Shown here one piece after another: positions 1 to 6,112 of a stretch of 7,251 nucleotides of DNA. Position 1 is the stretch's first letter; each line of letters begins with the position of its first letter. The notes under the pieces are model-generated. The model saw only the letters and a list, made by a program, of their open reading frames with translations. It was not told the origin of the DNA and ran no database searches. A program made the translations under genes and the position numbers. The stretch lies in assembly GCA_012513595.1 (NCBI GenBank), contig JAAZBY010000534.1, positions 1 through 7,251 on the forward strand. Reading direction: 5' to 3'. The stretch is from Chloroflexota bacterium (lineage in GTDB: Bacteria; Chloroflexota; Anaerolineae; UBA1429).

Positions 1-444
1 CCGACGGTGCGCAAGACGCAACCGTCCGCGCACCTGTACGTGGTCGGCAAGAGCCCTCACCGGCGGCTGCGCGGCCTGTCGGAAGACGAGTCCGTCACGG
101 TAACCGGTTATGTCGAGGACGTTTTGCCCTATTTCCGCGGCGCGGACGTCTACATCGCGCCCTTCCGGGTGGGCGGTGGAACGCGCCTGAAGATTCTGCA
201 GGCCCTCGCTGCCGCGCTGCCGCTCGACACCACGACGGTCGGCACCGAGGGGATCGCCGTGGTGGACGGCGTACACGCCCGCGTGGCGGACGACGCGGCG
301 ACCTTTGCCCGCGCCGTCCTCTCTCTGGCCGCGGACCGCGAGGCCGCCCGCGCCCTGGGCACCGCTGGCCGCCAGCTGGTGGCCAACCATTACGACTGGT
401 CGGCCATCATCCCGCAGCTGGAGGCGATCTACCGTACCCTCTAG
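1..444 (+). CDS. Glycosyltransferase family 4 (GT-B fold), C-terminal part
   Basis: The gene is open at the left edge and ends with TAG at 442-444, so only the last 147 residues are visible; the GTG at position 7 is an internal valine, not a start. The visible part is the C-terminal Rossmann half of a GT-B enzyme, which binds the sugar-nucleotide donor and passes the sugar to an acceptor in the cytoplasm. Key matches to the family are the strand YVVGKSP, the TGYVEDVLPYFRGADVYIAP segment (about residues 35-54), and the GGGTRLKILQALA helix (about 58-70), followed by TTVGTEGI and a C-terminal helix ending in LEAIYRTL. Family members usually read LEA and PVVST in this stretch; here it is LQA and PLDTT, so a usually acidic donor-site residue is Gln (codon 199-201). 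Donor and acceptor cannot be named. It converges with the PPK2 gene, 30 bp away. Confidence 0.85.
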   Translation, partial: PTVRKTQPSAHLYVVGKSPHRRLRGLSEDESVTVTGYVEDVLPYFRGADVYIAPFRVGGGTRLKILQALAAALPLDTTTVGTEGIAVVDGVHARVADDAATFARAVLSLAADREAARALGTAGRQLVANHYDWSAIIPQLEAIYRTL

Positions 445-474
445 CTGCCCGCAGGCCATGGCCCGGCGCGGGAT

Positions 475-1332
475 CTACTCGATCACGATGTGGCTCGAGT
501 CGGCCGGCAGGGGGGGCCACTCCATTTGGAGGGCTTCCAGCCGGTTCACCAGCACCTGCGCGATTACGGCGTCGCGGTAGGTCTTGCTGTTGGCCGGCAC
601 CACATACCAGGGCGCCTCTGGCGGCGAGCACTCTTCCAGCGCCGCCTCGTAGGCCGCCATGTAGGCGTCCCACTTGGCCCTGGCGCTCAGGTCGCCGGTG
701 CGGAACTTCCAGTGCTCGGTGGGGTCCTCGAGCCTGTCGCGCAGGCGGGCGGCCTGTTCCTCTTTGGAGATGTTCAGGAAGAACTTGACGATGACCACCC
801 CGTTGGCGGCCAGGAGCGCCTCAAACTCGCGGATGGCCGCGTAACGCTGCCGCCAGACGGGCTCCGGCACGAGGCCGTCCACCCGCACGACGAGCACATC
901 CTCATAGTGTGAGCGGTTGAACACCCCCACCATGCCCCGCCGCGGCACCCGCGCGTGCACCCGCCATAGGAAGTCGTGGGCCAGCTCCTCCGGCGTCGGC
1001 ACCTTGAACCCCGAGACCTCGAAGCCCTGCGGGTTGAAAGCGCTCACCACGCGCTTGATCACCCCGTCCTTGCCCGAAGTATCCATCCCCTGCAGGACAA
1101 CCAGAACCGCGCGATCACCGGTCGCGTAGAGGAGCTCCTGGAGGGTGTTCAGCTGTTTGCGCAGCCGCTTGAGGAGCTTCTGCGCCCGCCCCCGCTTCAG
1201 GGGCTCAGAGGGGTCGGGCGGGTAGTCCGCCAGGGTCACGCGGCCCCCCGGCGGGACGCGGTAGCGTTCCACTTGCTCGGCAAAGGGCACCTTTTCCTTG
1301 GGGATGGCGGCGGACTCGTCCTGGAAGACCAT
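475..1332 (-). CDS. ppk2: PPK2-family polyphosphate:nucleotide phosphotransferase
   Basis: A 285-residue cytoplasmic enzyme that transfers phosphate between polyphosphate and nucleoside mono- or diphosphates. Visible family marks: a basic N-terminal helix (KRGRAQKLLKRLRKQ, about 46-60), Walker A GMDTSGKDG (82-90), the helix SAFNPQGFEVSGFKVPTPEE, then GVFNRSHYEDVLVVRV (136-151), whose acidic/basic cluster corresponds to the Walker B and lid region, the FFLNISKEEQ strand-helix (184-193), HWKFRTGDL (208-215) and the closing WYVVPANSKTYRDA segment (242-255). Length and motifs fit the single-domain PPK2 group (TIGR03709-like), members of which often phosphorylate AMP and ADP; the exact class is inference. 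The frame stays open 68 codons upstream, but the ATG at 1330-1332 is chosen because GGAGG sits 7 bases before it and family homology begins just after it; the upstream extension is low-complexity. It is monocistronic here, behind a terminator and its own probable -10 box. Confidence 0.93.
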   Translation of the reverse strand: MVFQDESAAIPKEKVPFAEQVERYRVPPGGRVTLADYPPDPSEPLKRGRAQKLLKRLRKQLNTLQELLYATGDRAVLVVLQGMDTSGKDGVIKRVVSAFNPQGFEVSGFKVPTPEELAHDFLWRVHARVPRRGMVGVFNRSHYEDVLVVRVDGLVPEPVWRQRYAAIREFEALLAANGVVIVKFFLNISKEEQAARLRDRLEDPTEHWKFRTGDLSARAKWDAYMAAYEAALEECSPPEAPWYVVPANSKTYRDAVIAQVLVNRLEALQMEWPPLPADSSHIVIE

Positions 1333-1594
1333 GGCTGTCCCTCCCTGGCGCGCATCAACTGGGACCGTAGACGCGGAGCCGCTCGCAGGCTCTGCGGGGA
1401 TGACAGGCGGCGGCGCAGCGGGCTCTGCAGGGAGCCCGCTCTCGCCTGGCTCGCCGGCCGCCGGCCGGCGCCCGAGTGGCCGGCCCCAAGCGTAGTAGCG
1501 CCTGCGGCTCCACGCGCGTCGCTGCCAGGATCCCACTCGCCGCCTCCCCGCGCTGCCTGCCCATCACTCGATCACGCCGGTGCACGACGCGTCG
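1333..1594 (-). other. Long 5' leader of the PPK2 gene with two perfect hairpins
   Basis: About 260 bases without a credible gene. Two adjacent perfect stems lie in it: 1452-1459 with 1463-1470 (8 bp, 3-base loop) and 1417-1425 with 1432-1440 (9 bp, 6-base loop AGCGGGCTC/GAGCCCGCT). Neither is followed by a T run in the minus direction, so they are not intrinsic terminators. An in-frame open reading extension of PPK2 runs through part of this stretch, but its residues are Ala/Pro/Arg-rich and look like non-coding GC-rich sequence. No known riboswitch could be recognised. Confidence 0.5.
1340..1344 (-). promoter_or_regulatory. Ribosome binding site that sets the PPK2 start
   Basis: GGAGG on the minus strand, 7 bases before the ATG at 1332, within the run AGGGAGGGA. 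It favours this start over in-frame ATG codons further upstream at 1536. Confidence 0.8.
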
Positions 1595-1600
1595 ATTATA
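1595..1600 (-). promoter_or_regulatory. Probable -10 box for the PPK2 gene
   Basis: A perfect TATAAT on the minus strand, an AT-rich island in very GC-rich surroundings, located between the upstream gene's terminator and the PPK2 gene. No good -35 is visible at 16-18 bases (GGCGCG at 17), so the call rests on the -10 box and position. Predicted transcript start is near 1588. Confidence 0.45.
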
Positions 1601-1657
1601 CATTGCGTGCGCGGCGGCGCGCCACCCGGCCGCGAGGCACCGCCCCCCACGGGGCGT

Positions 1658-1697
1658 AAAAAAGGTGCGGGAAGGGGCCTTGGCCCCTCCCCGCACC
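1658..1697 (-). terminator. Rho-independent terminator of the solute-binding protein gene
   Basis: On the minus strand a 16-bp GC-rich stem with one mismatch (arms 1682-1697 and 1664-1679, tight loop around 1680-1681) is followed at once by six T (1658-1663). It starts 32 bases after the stop codon of the binding protein gene. A second small perfect hairpin, CGCCCC/GGGGCG (1641-1646 with 1651-1656), follows the T run. On the plus strand there is no T run, so it works in the minus direction only. Confidence 0.92.
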
Positions 1698-1729
1698 CAG
1701 TGAGCGCGTACGCCGGCCGTCAGGCCGTG

Positions 1730-3745
1730 CTACTCCTCCCAGAAGAACGTCTGCAGCGGGATGAACCCGTCGTGCTGGATCGGGTTCGACCACGGCATGT
1801 GAAAGTCTATGGGCAGGTTCTTGAGGTTCTTCTTCATGATGATCAGCGCGGGCTGCTCACCACTGATGCCGATGTAGGGCAGGTACTCGTAGTGGAGGTC
1901 CAGGATCTCATGGAACATCGCCGTGTGCTTGGACGTGTCCGGCTCCACCTTGATCTTGTCCCAGATGGCCCACATCTGCTTGGCCAGGCCGTCTTCGGGC
2001 GGCTCCTCGGCGTTGGGATTGTCCGGGCTGTTGTACCAGAGCGTCCAGGCGTACCCGAACGACTTGTCCCCGGCGCGGCCGATGAAAAAGGCCGGGTCCA
2101 CCAACGGCAGCGCGGCGCGGCTCGCCAGCGTGAAGCGGGCATCGATGTCGTTGGCCGCGCAGTGCTCCTCGACGAGGGAGCGCTCAAAGATCTTGATGGG
2201 CATCTTGATGCCGACGTCAGCCAGGTACTTGGAGATCATGTCCATCTCGTCGGCGAACGGCTGAGAGTTGTCCTCCAGGGTGAAGGTGACCGGGCCTGAC
2301 TTGTCCTTGTACAGGCGGTAACCCTCGGCATCCCTTTCGGTGTAGCCCTCGGCGTCGAGCATCTCGTTGGCCGTGGCCGGGTCGTACTCGATGTACGCGT
2401 CGGAGAGCTTCTGGTAGTACTGTGGCGACGCGTTGGAGGGGCTGTACTGCCGCGGCGTGGTCAGCCCGTCGTAGATCAGCTCGACGATCTCCTCGCGGTT
2501 GATGGCCAGCGACATCGCCTTGCGGCAGTTGGCGTTGCCCAGGAACTCGCGCAGCTGCGGCTTCTTGACCGTCTGGTTGATGCACATGATCTGGGTGGCG
2601 TCGTTGTTGGCCGTGTGGACGAGGTAGCCGCCCTTTTCCTCACCGCTGCGGAACAGGGTGTAGTTGCTCAGCTCGACGTGACGCCCCTGATAGTCGATCT
2701 CGCCGTTCAGGATCCACATGTTAAAGACGTCGACCGTCTCAAACAGGCGGTGCGTCAGCTCGTCGCAGTAGGGCAGCTGGTTCCCGTCTTCGTCGACCTG
2801 CCAGTAGTACGGGTTGCGCTTGCAGACGTGCAGCTCGTCAGCCAAGGAGTTGCTGGCGTACCAGGCGGCGATCTGCGGGACCTCGGGGTTGGTCCGCCAG
2901 GACGACTTGTCGACGTAGAGGTCCACCCAGGTGGTGAGGCCCTTGGCCTTGATCTCGTCGTCGATCTTGGCCTTGTCTTCGGCAGTGTCCGTGTGCCACT
3001 GCTTCATATAGCCGGCCGGCTCCCACATCTCGTTCATGGCCACGGTGTAGATGAACAGCGGGTTCGGGTCGGCGAACTGGATCACCACCGTATAGTCGTC
3101 CGGCGCCGTCTGGACCATCGGCGTCTTCTTGGAACCGGTGACCCAGTTGCTGCTGAGGTTCGGGGTGATCTCCTTGTTGTTCTGGCGCTTCTCCCACCAC
3201 CACATGGCATCCTTGGAGGCGAAGGGGCTGCCGTCGTGCCACCTCATCCCCTCGCGAAGGTGGAAGATATACTCGGTCGCGTCAGCGCTGACCTCCCAGG
3301 AGGCCGCCATGTCCGGGCGCAGGGCCAGGTCGTGCGTGTAAAAGACGTAAAAGTTGCTGAGCATCTTGGCCGGGCCGTTGCCGTCCGATACGCCCTTGAA
3401 CCCGCGGCGGATGGTGCCGCCGTAGGTGCCGGTGCGCTCCATCACGGGGCACACGCAAGGCGTAACGGGCAGGCGCTCCTCGATCGGCTCCAACTTGCCC
3501 TGGGCCACCAGCTCGGCGAGCTGCGGTGCCTCGGCGTAGCGAGCTACCTCCTTGGTCGGCTCGGGCACCGCCGTGGGCGGGATCGGTGCCTTGGTGGCTG
3601 GCACAGCGGTGGGCTGGGCCGCCACGGGGGCCGTGGGCTCGGGCCCCGCAGGAGTCTCCACGGTGCTGGTAGTACCGCAGGCCGCGGCCAGGGTGGCCGC
3701 TCCTGCCAAGCCTGAAATGCGGAGGAACTCACGACGTGATAGCAT
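1730..3745 (-). CDS. Family 5 ABC transporter solute-binding lipoprotein (peptide or oligosaccharide type)
   Basis: A 671-residue extracytoplasmic binding protein that would deliver a peptide, oligosaccharide or similar solute to an ABC permease. The N-terminus MLSRREFLRISGL carries a twin-arginine motif, a hydrophobic stretch, and a lipobox-like LAAAC with the acylated Cys at 23. A Thr/Ala/Pro-rich linker (about 24-65) follows. SBP_bac_5 marks are the RPDMAASWEVSADATEYIFHLREGMRWHDGSPF block (143-175), RNPYYWQVDEDGNQLPY (310-326) and CRKAMSLAINREEIVELIYDG (407-427). The protein is longer than most family members (500-600), partly through the linker and an insert around 240-290. An unusual CVC (97-99) lies before the mature domain. 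The start at 3745 is chosen over the ATG at 3796 because AAGGAG lies 8 bases upstream and the signal peptide then begins correctly. It has its own promoter and terminator; no permease or ATPase gene is in the window, so the ligand stays unknown. Confidence 0.93.
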   Translation of the reverse strand: MLSRREFLRISGLAGAATLAAACGTTSTVETPAGPEPTAPVAAQPTAVPATKAPIPPTAVPEPTKEVARYAEAPQLAELVAQGKLEPIEERLPVTPCVCPVMERTGTYGGTIRRGFKGVSDGNGPAKMLSNFYVFYTHDLALRPDMAASWEVSADATEYIFHLREGMRWHDGSPFASKDAMWWWEKRQNNKEITPNLSSNWVTGSKKTPMVQTAPDDYTVVIQFADPNPLFIYTVAMNEMWEPAGYMKQWHTDTAEDKAKIDDEIKAKGLTTWVDLYVDKSSWRTNPEVPQIAAWYASNSLADELHVCKRNPYYWQVDEDGNQLPYCDELTHRLFETVDVFNMWILNGEIDYQGRHVELSNYTLFRSGEEKGGYLVHTANNDATQIMCINQTVKKPQLREFLGNANCRKAMSLAINREEIVELIYDGLTTPRQYSPSNASPQYYQKLSDAYIEYDPATANEMLDAEGYTERDAEGYRLYKDKSGPVTFTLEDNSQPFADEMDMISKYLADVGIKMPIKIFERSLVEEHCAANDIDARFTLASRAALPLVDPAFFIGRAGDKSFGYAWTLWYNSPDNPNAEEPPEDGLAKQMWAIWDKIKVEPDTSKHTAMFHEILDLHYEYLPYIGISGEQPALIIMKKNLKNLPIDFHMPWSNPIQHDGFIPLQTFFWEE

Positions 3746-4000
3746 GCTTAGCGCTCCTTCTTCTCGTACACCGAATGCGGACGTGGTGGCTATCAACCGA
3801 CTCTGCTATCACTACAACACACTACCGGGAACCCCGCCCGCGCGACGGCGCCAGGTCTAGGCATAGTCGGATCGTCCGCGATTCTGCCCGCGAAGGGTCC
3901 GACCCTGGGCTGCCCGCCCGCACGTGTTCGCATAAGTAAGGTCCGCAGGGACCGCGGCGCTGGCCTCCCTGGCCTGCGGCTAGCACCCTCATCCGTCGCC
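3746..4000 (-). other. Long leader of the binding protein gene with possible alternative hairpins
   Basis: About 250 transcribed bases with no credible gene. A small hairpin GGTCC/GGACC (3940-3944 with 3949-3953, loop of four) overlaps the segment 3943-3949, which can instead pair perfectly over 7 bp with 3973-3979. The two pairings exclude each other. The small hairpin is followed on the minus strand by only a weak T-containing stretch (TTACTTATG). Another short inverted repeat, AGGGT/ACCCT, lies near 3894-3906. No known riboswitch class was recognised; the T-box consensus is not present. Confidence 0.4.
3754..3759 (-). promoter_or_regulatory. Ribosome binding site that sets the binding protein start
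   Basis: AAGGAG on the minus strand, 8 bases before the ATG at 3745. It decides against the ATG 17 codons upstream, which would bury the twin-arginine signal behind an odd extension. Confidence 0.85.
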
Positions 4001-4028
4001 ATTATCCACTCATCCTCTGGCGTGTCAA
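4001..4028 (-). promoter_or_regulatory. Sigma70-type promoter of the binding protein gene
   Basis: On the minus strand a perfect -35 TTGACA (4023-4028), a 16-base spacer and a -10 GATAAT (4001-4006, five of six matches). It sits just 20 bases after the stop codon of the upstream propeller gene, so it would give the binding protein gene independent expression. The predicted transcript start is near 3994. Confidence 0.75.
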
Positions 4029-4047
4029 AGGCGAGAGGACCTCTGTA

Positions 4048-5181
4048 TCAGCGCGGCATTGGCAACAGGCACAGCTGGCTGGGGCCGACCTGCGCCGTGT
4101 TGTACAGAAGGGCCGATCCGTCCGCCTTCCATACCGGGTGCGGGTGTGTCCCGTGGTGGGACATGTCAAACCCTCCGGCAAAGGTGGCCACGTACTCGCT
4201 GCGCTGCTCGGCGACGTGCACCACGATCACCCCATCGTCATCCCAGGTGGCGATCTGTGAGCCGTCCGGGCTCATGATCGGGTGGCCGCCAAGCGGCTCG
4301 TCGATCACTACGCGGCGGTTGCTGCCGTCAGCATCGACCAGGAACAGGCGCGGCTTCTGCCGCTCGAGCGGGTCCAGCCAGTCGCAAAAGAGGACCGACG
4401 AGGCTGAGGGCGTCCAGGAGTGATGGTGCCCAAAGTAGGTCAGCCAGCGCAGAGACTCGCCGTTGCGGCCGGCGATGTAGAGGCTGCGCTCGACGCCGGG
4501 GATGTGGAACTGGCCAGGCTTCTTGTTCAGGCCCACCCATATTGTCAGCAGCATCTCGCCCGAGTCGGGCGTCCACTTGGTATTGCCCACGGTGACGTCA
4601 TCGACGGGGAACAGATCCCGGTTTGGCGTCAGCGCGTACACCTCTTCGGTCGACACGATCTGTCGCAACCCGGACCCGTCGGCGCCCATGGTGTACACGC
4701 CGCGCCCGGCCAGGGGACCGTCGTTCACGGTGTACACGATCGTGGACCCGTCCGGGCTGATCTGCCGCATGGAGCCCTCGATCAGGCGTACTTCCTTGGT
4801 GGCGATGTCGACAGAGGCGATGCGCCCCGACGAGTGCGTGTAAAAGAGCGAGCGGCCCTGCGGGTGCCACACCGCGAAAGCGCCGGTGTGCGTCTGGTAG
4901 AAGGCGTCCCCGGCCAGCCACTCGATGGCATACGTCTCGGCGTCCATCAGGTAGACGGCGCCTCGCTCGGTGGATAGCAGGTCCCTGACCGGAGTAGTCA
5001 CCTCACTATCGACTGCAGACGAGAAGGCGATCCAGCGGCCGTCGGGGCTCCATGGGTCGATGTCATAGTAGGTGTGACGATCCGCCATCGTGCTGCTGTT
5101 GGTGAGCCGCCAGATCTCGCGGCCGGTTTGCGGATCCACAAAGGAACTCATCTCGACGCCAGAACGATCCTGCCAACGCAT
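4048..5181 (-). CDS. Oligogalacturonate lyase-like seven-bladed beta-propeller protein
   Basis: A 377-residue protein without signal peptide, so probably cytoplasmic. Seven propeller repeats with a WSPDG-type strand can be read: about 44-55, 105-118, 141-151, 203-215, 256-268, 303-313 and 351-362. Features fitting oligogalacturonate lyase rather than plain TolB or WD40 proteins are an N-terminal DPQTGREIWRLTN, then HTYYDIDPWSPDG (36-48), GHHHSWTP (251-258), GGHPIMSPDG (298-307) and SHHGTHPHPVW (341-351). Known lyases cleave unsaturated oligogalacturonides by beta-elimination with a Mn ion held by three His and a Gln; His346 and His348 fit two of these, while the expected Gln, three residues before the first, seems to be His343. 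Activity on pectin fragments is therefore uncertain. The start is supported by AAGGAG 8 bases upstream. It follows the deacetylase gene by 59 bp, probably as the last gene of one operon. Confidence 0.75.
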   Translation of the reverse strand: MRWQDRSGVEMSSFVDPQTGREIWRLTNSSTMADRHTYYDIDPWSPDGRWIAFSSAVDSEVTTPVRDLLSTERGAVYLMDAETYAIEWLAGDAFYQTHTGAFAVWHPQGRSLFYTHSSGRIASVDIATKEVRLIEGSMRQISPDGSTIVYTVNDGPLAGRGVYTMGADGSGLRQIVSTEEVYALTPNRDLFPVDDVTVGNTKWTPDSGEMLLTIWVGLNKKPGQFHIPGVERSLYIAGRNGESLRWLTYFGHHHSWTPSASSVLFCDWLDPLERQKPRLFLVDADGSNRRVVIDEPLGGHPIMSPDGSQIATWDDDGVIVVHVAEQRSEYVATFAGGFDMSHHGTHPHPVWKADGSALLYNTAQVGPSQLCLLPMPR

Positions 5182-5240
5182 GCGGTGCTCTCCTTCACAT
5201 GAACACGCTGACCTGTCGGGACGACTGCCACCTGGCGTCG

Positions 5241-6062
5241 CTAGAACGGGAAGAGGCGTTCTACCTCCTCAGGCGTGGGGCGGTGGCCGTATTCGCTGAC
5301 CTCAAACGCCTCGGCAGAGGCGACGCCTGCAGCCCTCGCGGCACCATAGCGCGCCGCCAGCAGATCGCGGTACGTCCTGGCCGGCTGGGCGAAGCGCTCG
5401 CGCAGCTGGGAGCCCAGCCAGGCGCGTCGCTCCGCGGCCCCGCCAGGCACCGCGTCCAGTGCGCCGCGATTGTACGGCAGCCACTCGTAGACCTGCGACT
5501 CGTGACAGGCGACCGCGTCGATCTTGCGCTCCAGCACGGCGTCGGTATCCACCACGACGTCCGGCGCAAAGGGCACTGGGCGCGTGAAGCGGTCGCCCAA
5601 GAGAGCGATGACCGGCTGCTGCGCGAGGTGCGGCGCGTCCGACACGACGTTGGGCACCGTCAGCAGGTAGGCGGCATCCTGCACCACCTGGCCGGTGGCG
5701 CGGTGGTCGGGGTGGTAGTCCCAGGGGCGGGGCGCCAGGATGAGGTCGGGGCGATAGGTACGGATAAGCCGGATGACCTCGGCCCGCAGGGCGAGGGTGG
5801 GCTCCAGCGCGCCGTCGTGATGGTCCAGGGTCAGGTACTCGGCGCCGAGGACGCTCCCGGCGTTGGCCGCCTCCTGGCGCCGACGCCAGGCCAGCGGGGC
5901 GCCGCCGAGCGCGTGATGCCCGGCGTCTCCGTTGGTGAGCGAGATCAGGCGGACGTGATGGCCGGCCTGGGTCCACAGCGCCACGGTCCCCCCGGCAGAG
6001 ATGTCCGGGTCATCGGGGTGGGCGCCAAAGACGAGCACGCGCAGCGGTTCGGATCGCGTCAT
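5241..6062 (-). CDS. PIG-L/LmbE-family zinc-dependent deacetylase
   Basis: A 273-residue cytoplasmic enzyme of the family that removes N-acetyl groups from GlcNAc-type substrates (MshB, BshB, LmbE-like proteins). The first motif GAHPDD lies at 13-18: His15 and Asp18 would bind zinc and Asp17 would be the catalytic base. The second motif, HPDH at 117-120, supplies the third zinc ligand, His120, and His117. The Rossmann-like frame is seen in LRVLVFG, HHVRLISLTNGDAG (35-48) and YRPDLILAPRPWDYHPDH (103-120). The C-terminal part has the VFAPDV-like strand and a CHESQVYEW segment (186-194) usual in the family. Substrate is unknown; no mycothiol or bacillithiol partner gene is near. The ATG at 6062 is chosen over an upstream in-frame ATG at 6221, which would overlap the phosphorylase gene, since AAGGA lies 6 bases before it and homology starts at once. 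It lies 50 bp after the phosphorylase gene. Confidence 0.9.
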   Translation of the reverse strand: MTRSEPLRVLVFGAHPDDPDISAGGTVALWTQAGHHVRLISLTNGDAGHHALGGAPLAWRRRQEAANAGSVLGAEYLTLDHHDGALEPTLALRAEVIRLIRTYRPDLILAPRPWDYHPDHRATGQVVQDAAYLLTVPNVVSDAPHLAQQPVIALLGDRFTRPVPFAPDVVVDTDAVLERKIDAVACHESQVYEWLPYNRGALDAVPGGAAERRAWLGSQLRERFAQPARTYRDLLAARYGAARAAGVASAEAFEVSEYGHRPTPEEVERLFPF

Positions 6063-6068
6063 GTCGCT

Positions 6069-6073
6069 TCCTT
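6069..6073 (-). promoter_or_regulatory. Ribosome binding site that sets the deacetylase start
   Basis: AAGGA on the minus strand, within AGAAGGAAG, 6 bases before the ATG at 6062. It supports the short start and separates this gene from the preceding phosphorylase gene. Confidence 0.75.
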
Positions 6074-6112
6074 CTGGTTTCTGGTTGGCCGTCGCCGGGG
6101 CGGCGGTGCTGG

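Noticed and set aside
454..463. Palindrome GGCCATGGCC between the two convergent genes as a terminator
   Set aside because: It is only 10 bases with no loop and no T run in either direction; transcription end between these genes remains undefined.
1396..1408. GGGGATGACAGGC, identical over 13 bases to the tmRNA start at 7215-7227, as a possible second tmRNA piece
   Set aside because: The match stops before the conserved TTCGAC part and lies in the PPK2 leader. A 13-base match somewhere in a 7-kb window is not surprising.
1333..1536. A 68-residue N-terminal extension of PPK2
   Set aside because: The region is Ala/Pro/Arg-rich, contains two perfect hairpins, and a good ribosome binding site precedes the internal ATG at 1332, where the family homology begins.
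2615..3715. A 366-codon open frame on the plus strand within the binding protein gene
   Set aside because: It lies fully antisense to a gene with strong family motifs and shows Leu/Val/Arg/Gly-rich low-complexity sequence with no recognisable domain or ribosome binding site.
3746..4000. A T-box riboswitch upstream of the binding protein gene
   Set aside because: Fragments such as GAGGGTG and CCGCGG are present, but the conserved T-box sequence and a strong downstream terminator are not.
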